Position numbers and translations under genes: made by a program. DNA of 64,000 bases from Arenicola marina (taxonomy: Eukaryota; Annelida; Polychaeta; Arenicolidae), in NCBI GenBank assembly GCA_964019135.1, contig OZ025250.1:53071357-53135356 (forward strand), written 5' to 3'. Each line of letters starts with the position of its first letter. Within the stretch, counting starts at the first letter, position 1. Below the pieces are notes generated by a model. It did no database searches. It saw only the letters and a program-made list of their open reading frames with translations, and was not told the DNA's origin. Positions 1 to 11,594 of this stretch are shown here, one piece after another.

Positions 1-402
1 TGGTGGATGTGGCCGGGGGGCGGGGTGGTGGCCACCCTCAACAAGCCGCCGGAGGTACAGGGGGAGCAGGGGTGGCGGCCGCGGTATGTGTCCGTCCTCC
101 AGGACACGATCCTGGTGGCGCATGGGCACCGCCTCCTGGTCCTGTACACCGGCGACGGGGCGCCGGACCGCGTCCTGGACCTCCCAGAACTTACGGTTCT
201 CTACGACATCACCCACAACAGTCACCACTTTGTGGTGTGTAATGCTGGGGGTAACTCTCTGCACGTGGTGAGCCGGGAGGGGGAGGCAGTCACCAGGGTG
301 GGGCTGGGGGAGGTGCGGCCCGCGTTTATATCATGGACCCCCCACCACCACCTATTCTACGTCATGGACTACAACAAGAAACTGTTGGTCGTGAGCCGCT
401 GA
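1..402 (+). CDS. C-terminal exon of a beta-propeller (NHL/TRIM-like) protein, partial
   Basis: The frame is open from the window edge to a TGA at 400-402 and gives about 133 residues. The region is GC-rich with strong third-position bias, unlike the DNA after it, which supports real coding sequence. Blade-like repeats can be seen: YVSVLQDTILVAHGHRLLVL, then LYDITHNSHHFVVCNAGG with LHVVSREG, then FISWTPHHHLFYVMD with LLVV. Each is a hydrophobic strand pair of the kind found in NHL or WD-like propellers of invertebrate TRIM-NHL proteins. The start lies outside the window. A decayed LINE follows directly after the stop codon, so the native 3' UTR may be displaced. The family assignment is by resemblance only; another propeller family is possible. 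Confidence 0.5.
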   Translation, partial: WWMWPGGGVVATLNKPPEVQGEQGWRPRYVSVLQDTILVAHGHRLLVLYTGDGAPDRVLDLPELTVLYDITHNSHHFVVCNAGGNSLHVVSREGEAVTRVGLGEVRPAFISWTPHHHLFYVMDYNKKLLVVSR

Positions 403-2520
403 CGTTCCCGCAGAGAGGCACCCCTGTATTGACTTATAAGATGTGATAGTTGCCAGTCGTCTTTTGGGGTGGTCATTAATTGGGATCCAAAAAATACACG
501 CTGACATCTTACTTTGCGCTTAATATCGATTAAATTTTGTCCTCCGTAGCATGGTTCACTATATAGAACGTTTTTGGAAACCTGGTGTTTATTTCCACTC
601 CAGAATTTTTTTAGCATTGCTGCTTCTACTTCTTTGCATGCCCATTCCGGTAAGGGAATAATGTAGGTAAAGTACCATATACTGGAACATGCTAGGCAAT
701 TTAAAATGATTACTTTACCTTGAAAGCTTAACTTTCTTAGCTTCCATAAGTTTAGTATCGTTTTAAATTTCTTAATTCTTGGTTGCCAGTAGCTAACACC
801 ATCTTAAGTCTAGTGGGCGGTCTTTCCTTTCTCTTAGGGAACCCACCCATAACCCCTCTGTTTTTTTTATGTATTAATCTTAGCCCCTGAAGCCTCCTCG
901 TACACTCAACATATCGAAAATATAGTTTCAATTGACGCCACTTTGGATGCAAGAACTGTGGCATCATCTGCGTATTGTTTTATCTTGGCTACTCTGCCAA
1001 AGGGGAGAGGTATACCAACAATAAGGGGTCTCTCTCGTATGGCTGTGGCAAAAAATCTCCGCCGATAGCGTGTATAAAAGAGGGTTGAGGGGGCACCCTT
1101 GTCTGGTGCCCCTCTCGAGCTGAAAAAATTCAGATAGATGACCATTGTTTAGACGGCGCTGAAGATCCCTGTATACATTATTTGTATCCACTTAACAAAA
1201 TGTCCCCCGAAGCTAAAACATTTTAGCGTTCGAACCAGAAAATTTCAGTAGACCCTGTCGAAAACTCTCATCTGGTCGAGGCAGATAATATCTCCCGGCA
1301 CATTATTATTATTGCAATAGGTAATAAGACCTCTAATAAAGGTGGTCGTCTCATCAATGGAGCGGCCTGGTACGGAGCAGGATTGATCGCTATGGACCAC
1401 ATATCGTCAAACATTTCTGAGACTATTGGCTAAAATGTTCGTGATTACCTTGTAATCCAGATTTTTGAGAGAAATCGGTCTCCAGTTCTTTAAATCCATT
1501 GGGTGTGTTTGTTTGTGTAAGCAGTACTTCATATGTGTGTTTCATGTCCTCCAACTGTCCGTTTGCTTTGTATCGTAAATGTATGTTGCGTAGTTTCTTA
1601 TAAAATGCTTTAGATGAATTTTACCCATTTCCCACCATAGGAGCGGGTCATTAAAGGTGTGTTTTTGTAGCTTGTGGTTTTGCCAAAATTTCTCTATTTT
1701 ATGTACCAGAGTGTTGTCTGTTAGGAGTGAGTTATTTCATTTCCAGTAGCCTGGGCCTTTGGTGGGTACCTCTGTGTCTATGTCTACGATATAGGGCCTA
1801 GAGTTTATGATCACTATGTGTGCATGGTTTGAAAGTAAGATTATTTTTCATTGAAGTAATAAAACGTGTTGTATATATTCTGTCAATATGTGTCTTGACT
1901 TTATCCTTTGCTGTACTGTGTGAATTGTTGTGCTGGGTGTGTGGTCATGTTCGGTAGTAATGTTATTTAGTTCTGTCCTGCCTGTAAGGCATCCTTTCCA
2001 ATCCCCCCACCCCCCCATATTATCGAGATTAAAATCCTCTATGCAATTATAATCTCCGCATATGTTCATATTCTGGGTCAGCTTGTTCATTTATTAATGC
2101 CGTCAGTTTCCCAAAAAACAGGCATCTTTCTCTGGGAATATTGGTGGCATAGATATTTATAAGGTTAATGCATAACTTATTTATCTTAAATTTTACACTG
2201 ATAATTCTGCCTTCAAGGTCGGCCTTTGTGGATATGATCGAAACGTTTGTTAAACGAGGTGAGAACCAAACATATGTACCGGCTCTCCGCTGTAGAGAGT
2301 TGTTAACGCTCATTGCAACGCTCCCCCGGAGTGGGTTTAGCAATTGGGTGCCTTCCAGTGTCTATGTAAAATGGGTTTCCTGCATACAGGCAATGTCCAA
2401 GTTATTAAACCTTAAAAAGTCTGGTAAGCTTATATTAGCCCTCCTAATTCGGTCTAAAACAAGACCGTTAGTATTGAAAGTTCCTATTTTCATTTTGTGA
2501 GTGATTGGCATGCGCCGAGT
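403..2520 (-). mobile_element. Decayed non-LTR retrotransposon (LINE), APE endonuclease plus reverse transcriptase
   Basis: Read on the minus strand, several frames carry LINE landmarks in the right order. The endonuclease starts near 2490 (KIGTFNTNGL, then CMQETH with the catalytic Glu), followed by LINIYATNIP near 2140 and ICGDYNCIEDF near 2050. The reverse transcriptase follows: WRPISLKNLDYK near 1480, FQLERGTRQGCPLNPLLYTL near 1110 and QYADDAT near 970. A C-terminal segment (near 617-400) ends next to the propeller exon. Reading frames change repeatedly and at least one stop (near 1410) interrupts the fingers region, so this copy is dead. The clade (CR1-, L2- or Jockey-like) cannot be set by eye. 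Confidence 0.75.
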
Positions 2521-2527
2521 AAGAGTG

Positions 2528-2800
2528 GTAAAACCCTGAAACAAAGCAATTTCACATGATGTTGGCTATCCCCGCAGACAATTTGTACCACCCCAACAAG
2601 GGTTGTGTTGGTACGATAGACAGACTGTAAAACCCTGAAACAAAGCAGTTTCACATGATGTTGGCTATCCCCGCAGACAATTAGTACCACCCTAACAAGG
2701 GTCGGGTTGGTACGATAGACCGAAATGTAAAACCCTGAAATGGATGGCCCTAAAAATAACCCTGACATAAGAGTCAGACACTGGTGTGAAAGCCCTGAAA
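2528..2800. repeat. Tandem repeat, about 99 bp, 2.5-3 copies
   Basis: A unit beginning GTAAAACCCTGAAA and containing ATGTTGGCTATCCCCGCAGA recurs at about 2528, 2627 and 2726, with the last copy divergent. The ORF on the opposite strand through this block is a product of the repeat. Confidence 0.7.
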
Positions 2801-2829
2801 TGAAACATCTTAGAAACAAGCCTGACATA

Positions 2830-4386
2830 AATCCTGAAAGAAAACTGATTTGATATCACAATTTTACGCATTGCATGCTTTTTGTTTTTTTAGTATTTTT
2901 ACCCTACCCCTGGTCATGGACCCTGTTGGGGCTGCCCTACGACGGCCTTCCAATTGTGTTATGCATGATTGTATTGGTGAAATACATGGTCTATATGTCA
3001 TATACAGCTTAAAAATGCGTCTTAACCTCTCATTTTGGGGTCACAATGTTAAAATATAATATGAATAGACATTGCCTAAGTTGCGAGCTCACAAAAATTT
3101 AATAATAATGTAGGCCTAGTTGTCAAAGCTGTTGTACCAACTGCAGCTAGTCTTATAGCTAGTCTAATAGCTTGTCTTATAGCTAGTCTTATAGCTGCTG
3201 TATCAGTTGAAGTAATTTATATTCTTAAAGCTGGATATTGAAATATCTTATCTATCTCTAGAAATGATGTTTTTATATATTATTCTTAAAGCTGGATATC
3301 GAGATATCTTATCTATCTGTAGAAATGAGGTTTTCATATATGATTCTTAAAGCTGGATAGAGAAATATTTAGTTGTTGAAATATGCTTGCAATAATATTT
3401 GGGGTTAGAATCATATCCAGAGAAATACAGAAATGAGTACTAGGTACTTACTTGAGCCTATAATTAATTATGTTACCAGTATTTTATCATAATCCTATTC
3501 ATTATTTATTTTCTGATCCTTTTTTCTCTTAAACTATATATAGGTTGAGGAGATATTTTAAAATCAAGTTTAAAGCTGGTCTTAGATCCATAGCAATCTA
3601 TAGCATGCTTTATTATATATATATACCAGGTATATATTAAAGGGTAAAATCTACATTCATGCTTAAATGTAGATATACTGGTAGTTCATAAGAAAAGTAC
3701 ACCCTTCCACAGCTAATGCCCCAATCTGACCAAAAAATGCTGTTCAAACATGTCCATAAATTTTAATATTAATAGGTTACTATATCACTTCCATTAAAAC
3801 TATTATCTGAGGTAACTCCTTCATAAAAAAACATATTTTCAGCACCTGTTGTGACATTAGAATATCCATTAGAATATATACTGAACAGTTGTTACATACA
3901 CCATGCGTAAGCTTCTTGATCACTCACACCATGTCCTTCTATACAATTTGCTACTAATGTAGGTATAATACCGGTATCCCTCACAAGAAATGTTTCTAGA
4001 AAGTAAAGATAAAAACAAAAAAAGAAATAAACTGGCCAGATGTTAGTTGCCTATTTAGACACTTTTACATGCTAACCCTGGTTTATTATGTACATAGCTG
4101 GTATCTATTTAAAAGTAATACAGCTTGAGTAGGAGTGGTCCAGATAGTTTTCTGATCCTCAAAATGGTGTTGCTTATCAATATGAGCTACTGAAACCGTT
4201 GTTATAGTTGCCTTTTTGATTAAAATCTTAATTCTTTGTTAGCAAGGGGATGTTGACAATACAAAATACACCTTTAAAGTACTACCATTTTGTAAATATA
4301 CTTGAAGCCTGACATTTTAAGAGGGCTTCTTGAATTTAGAGAATTTTTTATTGTGTATTTGGATAATTTTTGACATCCTAGCAATA
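2830..4386. other. AT-rich non-coding stretch with a 61-bp tandem repeat
   Basis: No supported gene. A block of short AGCTAGTCTTATAG-like repeats lies near 3145-3200. At 3221, 3282 and 3343 the motif ATTCTTAAAGCTGGATA starts three copies of a 61-bp unit. The rest is AT-rich DNA with short tandem TA runs near 3610. Confidence 0.6.
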
Positions 4387-6411
4387 CCGTCATTTACGTA
4401 TATTTTGGAACACCCAAAAAATAATTACAAACCTGGGTGTTCCAAAACATAGTCAAAAAATTTAATTAATTTTGCAGCTGTTCCAAAACTTTGATACTTT
4501 TTTTGGAGGGTGGGGCGGGGGGTGGCAAAGGGTAGGGCTCTTGTACGGTCAGTCAGCTCGAAAGCTTCCATAGCTACCACAGGATGCATGTAAGGGGCAG
4601 GGTGGGGTAAGGTCAGCACATAGTCTCCTCCACAGCCCCCCACTGCGTGGCCAGCTCACTCAGATTGGGTCTGTCAACGGCTAAATTCACTGTACGGAAT
4701 TCCGTACAGTGACGTCACAAAAATCCCATCAGCCTCCGCGGCATCTCACCAACCAAGATGGCGAGAGCAAGTGGTCGACATAACCATTCCCATGCAAAGC
4801 TGTGTGGTGCATGGCGTAAGAACACAATAATGCGTCATTACACTACACGATAAAGGTAAAACAAGACCGTTTTGATGTTTTGGTATCACTTTTTGTTCAT
4901 GACAAGACACAGTTTCTCCATTTTTTGAAACTTTGCAGTCGGCTTCATCGGTGGTTTACTGGCGCAGGTACCAACTCGGCAAAAATATGTCGGAAAGTCG
5001 CTGAGCCTAAGGGACGGGCCATATGATCCCAAGGGCGAGAGGGGCGATGGTTTTGTTTCACTTTAAACTTTAAATCTAGAAGTCTATCTATTTTTGGATG
5101 CAAAGAGTTGTAATGTCCAAAATTTAGATGTTTAAAATCTAGTTACAGCTATATAGGCACTGTAAAGCGACGGAAAGAGGGAAAATGGGGTAGCTCCGTT
5201 GCATAACCCCCCTGGCTATTCTGCTGTGGACCGCGCCGGAGTAGGCTCTCTCCTCTCCGTATCGTGCGAGGCCTGCAAGTCAGAGAGACTCGTTTCAGGA
5301 CGAGGGGTTGGGGAGGGGTGGGGGTGCGACTATGCGGCCCAATACCGCCCGCCCCTCCCTCTGTCACTTTACGATGCCCGTGAATTTAGCATTCAAGGTG
5401 TGATCTCTCTATTTAACTGCAAAAGTATTAAAACGGCATTAAATCAGTCAGGGGTGGATCTAGGAATTTGGAAAGGGGAGTGGGGTTGCTCTCTAAAAAC
5501 TTGCGACCGGGTTGTAAAGGGTGGAGGGGGATTGCTCTCTAAAAACTTGCGATAGGGTTGTAAGGGGGGGGGTGGAGGTTTCAGGAACATTCAGGTCCTA
5601 AAGATCAATATAAAATTACCTGCATCAACCTAATAAATTAAAGTAAGATTTCACTTTTATTAATATCATTATAAGTATTATCATATATTAAGGGATAAAA
5701 TTACAGGTTCATTAACAGTTCTGTACATGTTTATGCAGGCTTCTCATCACTTAGAAAAAGAATCTAGGGAGTTAACATTTCATGGTCACACACATTCATA
5801 ATAATTAAGTTCAGAGTCTACCAGACATTAACTTAAGCCTCAAATATGAAATAAATCATCAAATGAGATTTTAAGTACTAAATACTGGTATTTGCTTCAA
5901 AGAGTATAACATATAATAAAATAAAACCTATTATAAATTTCTTTTTATAACAGTTGTAACTGTAACTACATATATACATAAAAATGAGAAAAGTGACTGC
6001 CTGAGAATATTATTAGACAGTTTTGCAGCAAAAAAAGTGTGCTGCATGTATAACATGGAATATATCTGTTCCCCTGGGAATACTGGTAATTAGAAAGGTA
6101 CTTTGTGCCGCAGCAATTCGTATTGAAGTTTCAGGAGTTTAGGGGATTTATATGTGTGCGTGTAGACAAAAATTATATTAACAAAACATCAGCCATATTC
6201 GATTGAAGAATGACAAACACATTTATTGAAAGCATTAATAGGTATTATTTCATGAAACTGAATGACATACATTTCATCCAATTATTCTTAGGTAGCATTG
6301 CTGTAAATCAACATTGGCTACCAAGTTTTCATAATGACCCAGCTCATAGAATTGGGGGTGTTCCAAAACATAGGGACATTTTTGGTATTCCAAAACATAC
6401 GTAAATGACGG
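4387..6411. mobile_element. Putative non-autonomous DNA transposon with terminal inverted repeats
   Basis: The left end reads CCGTCATTTACGTATATTTT and the right end is its reverse complement with one mismatch (ends at 6411). The motif GGTGTTCCAAAACATAG recurs just inside both ends. The 2,025 bp between them hold no intact transposase. Inside, at 4693-4712, is a perfect palindrome (CTGTACGGAATTCCGTACAG), followed by a CRE-like TGACGTCA and a short ATG-started frame at 4758 that is homologous to a segment near 29780. No clear target-site duplication was found, so the element call rests on the inverted ends. Confidence 0.5.
4700..4950 (+). pseudogene. Decayed 5' exon with CRE-like promoter, paralogue of 29590-29840; possibly THAP-like
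   Basis: A TGACGTCA site is followed about 45 bp later by ATGGCGAGAGCAAGTGGTCG at 4758. The frame gives MARASGRHNHSHAKLCGAWR and then soon stops. The same arrangement (CRE-like site, spacing, start context and the next ~200 bp) occurs on the minus strand near 29840-29590, with clear divergence. The Cys spacing followed by a GAW/SAW motif faintly recalls the start of a THAP zinc finger, but no full domain can be read. Homology between the two segments is seen directly; the THAP idea is inference. Confidence 0.35.
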
Positions 6412-7210
6412 CAGCAGATACACTTTCGTAAATAGACTAAATCACAGACAATGAAAGGCTCTATAGTTGCCATGGCATCCTAGTGGCTGGTATAAATACA
6501 GAGCATGTATTGTTTAAAGCATGTTCAGCGCCATGGCAACCATCATTTTATGATGTGTATTTTAGTATTTTGGCGACAAAGCGTTTTCCGCCAATGGACG
6601 CCAGTGATTTTTAGAGCGATCGCAGCACAATCGGGGAAAATATAGGCTAGATTTTAAACCATATAGTTATTTTGGGGCCCTTTAAAAGTAAATAAGTTAG
6701 CTTTTAACAGTTTAAGCATAAAACTTTATGGAAATAAAGAAATTAGAAATTTACGATCAAAATTAGCCCAAACTGTCACGTCACTGCTTGTGTGAGCGAT
6801 AATAGGGAAGAGGTCAGAAACTGCTGGATGCCCGGGATTTATATGAAAATACTAACCTGCTAACCTTCCATCTCAATAATACCCTAGGCTATGAGCTAGC
6901 CCCGGTTACCAGAGCGTGTGAGCCTGTGAGTGATGAAGTGGCCTGTCGTAAGCTCCGAGGGACCCAGGCCAGGAGTCACAAGCTCCCGTAGCCTGAATGT
7001 TCAGACGGTAGTCTCAGTTACAGTAAGCATCAGACTGTCAAACAGTGACAAACTGTACGTCTGAACATTAAGCCAAGGCTAAAGCTCCCGAAGCAGCGCA
7101 TAAGCTTATAATAAATTTAAATTATTTTCTGGGAGTATTATGCATATATCTTAACATTTCCTTATTCTATGCAACTAAATCTATTACTTAACCTTTTAGT
7201 TGACGTCTTT
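6412..7210. other. Non-coding stretch
   Basis: No ORF with recognisable features. Mixed-composition intergenic DNA between the TIR element and the snap-back repeat. Confidence 0.5.
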
Positions 7211-7652
7211 ACTCATATTATGGAAGTATCTGAGGCGATTTAGTCCGCTGCTTCAACTTTCACGCTGTGCGCAAGCAGAAATCCAACATGGTGGTTCGCC
7301 CATGTGCGAATGTACTTGAAGTGGCGCCATCTGGCGGTGAATGTTAGCGCAATATTGCGCATACGCGCCTCGGTGCTCATTCCCTTTGAATGCTCATTCG
7401 ATACGGCATGGCTAGCAAACATAAATACGATTGAAAAAAAAAAAATAACACCCAAAATACCGATTGTTTGACAACATAAGCAGGGAATGAGCACCGAGGC
7501 GTGTATGCGTAATATGGCGCTAACATTCACCGCCAGATGGCCCCACTTCAAGTACATTCGCACATGGGCGAACCACCATGTTTGTTTATCATTGCGCACA
7601 GCGTGAAAGTTGAAGCAGCGGACTAAATCGCCTCGGATACTTTTATAATGAG
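7211..7652. repeat. Long snap-back inverted repeat (foldback/MITE-like)
   Basis: The left arm (about 7211-7385) and right arm (about 7483-7652) are reverse complements over about 170 bp with few mismatches; for example GGCGATTTAGTCCGCTGCTT on the left mirrors AAGCAGCGGACTAAATCGCC on the right. About 97 bp of A-rich spacer separates the arms. The 143-residue minus-strand ORF here is only the arms read through, and no domain is visible. Confidence 0.8.
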
Positions 7653-8720
7653 CGCGTTTGTTTATTCTCAACAGGTTTAAGTTTATACGAACCTTAAATG
7701 TAAACCTGCAATAGCGCGTTTGTTTATTCTTAACAAATGGGAATCTTTAACAAGTTTACTTCAACTTCTTCAACAAGTTCAACCTTAAATTGTTGACACT
7801 TTGGGTGTATTTTATTATGCACTTCGCCTGCCCGGCGCGATTTTTTTGCGCATGCGCTTTTAAAGTTCCGTGTGTCTGATATTCAAACGTGAAATCCGCG
7901 TTGTCCGACAGCAACATGGTAGACGAAGGAGTTATGTGGATGTCATTTCGCCAAGATCTCGAACTTTTGCTCGTAAAATAAAAAAAATGAACTGCCTGCC
8001 CGAAGAGAAACGAAAAATGTTGACTTTATCATAAATGTATAGCATGTTTTTGAATGATATTGCTAGAAAATAAATTGCACGAAGTTGGCCGCAATAATAA
8101 CGGCCCCAGTAATATTGGGGTATAATATTAATAATATTAGTTTGATGCTTATTTTCGTTGCTCGTAAAATTACGATCTCTCATTAAATTAGCATGTACAA
8201 GATACGGTTGCGAGCTCGTAATTGCAAGTGAAACGATCCACTTGGGTGCTTCCTTTGACGCCATGTTGGAAATCCTTGTGCCCCTGCTCGAAACCGAGAG
8301 CACGCGGCGCGGTGAAATTTATCACGTGACGCAACGCTCGGGGCACGATTTTCACTGTGTGATTTACAAGACGTCGTGATCGAGGTACCCCGCGACAGTC
8401 CTAAATGACGCTGCAGCTCACAAGTATGGACAACGTAAGAAAATCGATAGGGGCGTTGAAATAAGAATGAAAATAATGTCTAATATTGTTGTGTTTTCTA
8501 CCACTTCAGGGGGGTCACTATGCCCTAGCCGAGGAGAGATAGATCTATTACATCCATTTAAAATTCTATGTCAATGATATTTTATTCCACTCATACATTC
8601 AATGAGTATTCTCTATTATCATCACAAACGGAAAAAGTGTGACCATTTGCTTTGATAGATAAGCTTACTTCTTTAACCCCTTTTTGACTTTCATCGAGTA
8701 TGACAGTGGGTGTTAATTAG
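7653..8720. other. Non-coding stretch with one dispersed repeat copy
   Basis: No supported gene. Positions 8491-8540 (CTACCACTTCAGGGGGGTCA and flanks) recur almost exactly at 11876-11925, outside the PHD/OTU element. Confidence 0.5.
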
Positions 8721-9075
8721 TGTTGAAGTTCCAGGAGTGGGATCAGTCAGGTGACCGATCCCTAGCCCTGAAACATGCCTCTCTAGAGGCATGTTTCAGG
8801 GCTAACCGACCCCATCCTGGTTTCCACGTCGCTCGACATAGGGGAATGTTGTGGAAGTCACAGGGATAGAATCAGTCAAGTGACCGACCCTATCATGGCT
8901 TCCATCCCGCACGACAGAGGGCAATGGTGTGGCAGTTACAATACAGACATCGAATCAGTGAGGTGACCAACCCCATCCTGGCTTTCATCCCACACGACAG
9001 AGGGTAATGGTGTGGAAGTAACCGACATCGAATTAGTCAGGTAACCGACCCCATCCTGGCTTCTATGCCCTTTCA
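8720..9075. repeat. Minisatellite of about 75 bp with a 40-bp near-perfect palindrome
   Basis: The motifs CAGTCAGGTGACCGA, CCCATCCTGGCTTCCAT and ACGACAGAGGG(C/T)AATGGTGTGG recur four to five times. Within it, 8764-8803 is a hairpin: AGCCCTGAAACATGCCTCT, two bases, then its exact reverse complement. Confidence 0.7.
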
Positions 9076-9315
9076 CAGTTATTTCCATTTTATTTAGACC
9101 TAGTCCGGGATAAAAAAAAATTGTTTTTGACTATTTTCCACAATGGAATGTAAGCCACGGGAAGAGCATGTGTCGACATTTGACAACAGAACATGAGGGT
9201 CCCTCAATAGAAGTGATGTGTTAGGTGATATTGCGCATCTGTTCGTTGTTATCTTAGTAAGCTTAGTTTTAATATAATTTCTAGATTCTACTTTCTCCGA
9301 CAACTCAACTTGTCC

Positions 9316-11594
9316 GGTTGGCCCTTATTCGCGAAAAGACAGTCGTTCGCGAAAAGACATTTTTGCGAAAGCCACAGACGCTGGTTCAGCTTAATTTTTT
9401 GCTGTGCTATACTTTATAATACTTAATGATAATTAGGAAGAACAAACATCCAATTAGTCAATCGTATATCAACTTAACTGTGTGCATGAGCCAACGGCTT
9501 CTGTTAGCGTATTTTCACAAGTGTATCATAGCGCAACCGTGACTGAGCCAATTTAGCATACCAATCCCCAGCCTTCTGTTAACACCTTGCCCATGGCTCA
9601 CTGCTTCTGTAATCTGTATGAAAGAAGCTGTTATTTGGAATGGCCAGGTATATCCTTGTTGGGCATGGCATGGCTTCTCACAATTGATGTTAACCGAAGC
9701 CAGTTTTTATTGCTGATATCACTTTGGTATCTGGCATGGGCCAATGGCCAAACCACTTCTGCAGGCGTCTTTTCACAAGTGTATCATAGCGCAACCATGA
9801 CTTTTCGCGAAAAGTGTTTTTGCAAAAGCGGGAAACATGGGTCCAGTTCGGCAAACCCCAGGCTTTTTCTTTGCATCTTGCCCCTGTGATAGTGTTAAGC
9901 AATGGCTAACTGATTCTGTGATTCTGGGGTTGTTGGTGAATGGTCATTAGCTGCTAGGGACATGGCTTCTCACAATTGCATACCTCAATGGGTTTGATGT
10001 TAATGCCTGGTAGGACTGGTAGGATTCCCAGGTTATATACATGATATGATGTTAACCGAAGCCAAATCTCATTGATGATGTCACTTTGGTATCTGGTCTT
10101 TCATTGGCTGGGGAAATACACCAGGGAACTAGGGTATAAAAGAGAGATCCTGCTGGGAAGGTTTATTAGTCGTATTGTGGCATTCGAATGAACATGGAAT
10201 TCAAAAGAAAGCGACAGCGTGGTCCGTTGTATCCATGTGGTGTCTGTGCTGCCAGCTGCGGTCAGGACAGTATTGAATGTTCACAATGCCAGCACTGGAT
10301 TCACAGGCGCTGTGTCCCTATGACCACACAGTTGTTGCAAGGCTGGGGAGATGAAGAAAATGACTTAAACTTTAGGTGTCACGAGTGTGCCTTCAACAGT
10401 GCTGGTTTATATGACTGCGAGTCTTGCCTTGTCACGAATTCATAGTGAGCTACATGCATCACCTGACTTGCTGAAGAGGACTGTGGAGTCTGAAATGTTA
10501 CCATGCCACCTTCTGCATCAACTCCTATGGATTGTGGCCACCTCGATGCCGTCTCTGCGCAAATCTTACAGAAACTGCAGCCAATAATATTGGCGGATTA
10601 TGAACCACTTCTGGTTGTTGGCGATGGCAATTGTCTTTATCGAGCTATTTCACGCGGCATGTTGGGACACGAAGACCAGCATCTGTTCATCCGCTTGATC
10701 ACAGCGCTGGAGATAGCGCAAAACCGAGAGTTCTACGACTACCAGCTGCCCCAATACAAGGATTTGATTTGCGATCCCACCATCGTTTGCGATCCATACA
10801 GCAATCTACTTTTGGCTGCTGCCAAGCCTGGTTTCTGGTCGGAATTACTGCACGTGTAAGCCAAGACCTCTTCTAGAGCTCATCGACCTTCTACACCGTG
10901 TTGTGGACATACAGTACCAACAGCTCGAACAGAGTCTTGTTGGTCTTGGCGACTTCGACCTGTGTGAGCAGTTTCAGCGATTTGCTGTCCCCATGGAGGT
11001 GTGGGCATCTCGCACCAAGGAACAGCGGGACCGCCACATGGCACGCTTTATGAAAGCGTTGAAACTCCCAGACCCCAAGAGCGTTTGCTCCAATGATGGC
11101 AAATTATTGGTCACTGCACCAAACGGAGGCAGAAAACCAAACCAGCGCAAAAGGAAACGAGCTGCAAGGACAACTTCGGTCGTGTGATAGCTGTGTTTGC
11201 GCGAAAACAACAGACAGGCCACAGCTGCATCCAGCTTCAATTGCTCAATGTCTTATATGTTTGGATATGTATATAGGCCTTATTTCTTTAAGCAATAAAT
11301 GAATGCTGCTGAATCAATGAAATCTTAGGTCTTTTCTTTGCACAACGTACTAAGTTATTCAGGTGCAACCATATCATAGTGCAACCATGCAACTTACACC
11401 TCACTAACAAGCAAGCACCCAATCTATGAAAATCTAGCTTATCTGAGCACTTTGTAACGAAAAGAAAATCTTGTGGTACAAGGCACAAAGTATTTGTAGC
11501 TGTTTATTATTTATCTAAGAAATAACCTCTCATTCTCCTGTCTTTTCGCGAAAATGCCGTCTTTTCGCGTTCGCTATAAGTATAAGGGCCAACC
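9316..11594 (+). mobile_element. TIR-bounded element carrying a PHD-finger/OTU-protease gene
   Basis: The left end GGTTGGCCCTTA (9316-9327) is matched by TAAGGGCCAACC at 11583-11594. Just inside both ends are repeated TTTTCGCGAAAA-type motifs in inverted orientation (9328-9365 and 11541-11572). The 2.28 kb between them hold a broken PHD plus OTU gene and internal duplicated segments (for example the TTAACCGAAGCCA...TCACTTTGGTATCTGG motif near 9690 and 10052). No transposase is visible and the target-site duplication is unclear, so the class of the element is unknown. Confidence 0.55.
10188..11187 (+). pseudogene. PHD-like zinc finger plus OTU cysteine-protease gene, frameshifted
   Basis: Three pieces line up in different frames. 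10188-10445 gives a PHD-like finger: YPCGVC...C....ECSQCQHWIHRRC...FRCHEC, matching Cys4-His-Cys3 spacing. A short segment (about 10430-10500) continues one frame over. 10503-10859 gives an OTU-type domain with the catalytic-Cys motif VGDGNCLYRAISRGMLG. 10860-11187 continues in a third frame (LLELIDLLHRVVDIQYQQLE) to a Lys/Arg-rich C-terminus (KPNQRKRKRAAR). The order resembles the PHD-OTU (vertnin-like) proteins that are multicopy in invertebrate genomes. The OTU catalytic His is not evident. Frames shift near 10430, 10500 and 10857, so this copy is probably dead, although splicing or assembly error could explain some breaks. Confidence 0.6.

Noticed and set aside
7240..7671. 143-residue minus-strand ORF
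   Set aside because: Lies entirely in the snap-back repeat; the second half is the first half read in reverse complement.
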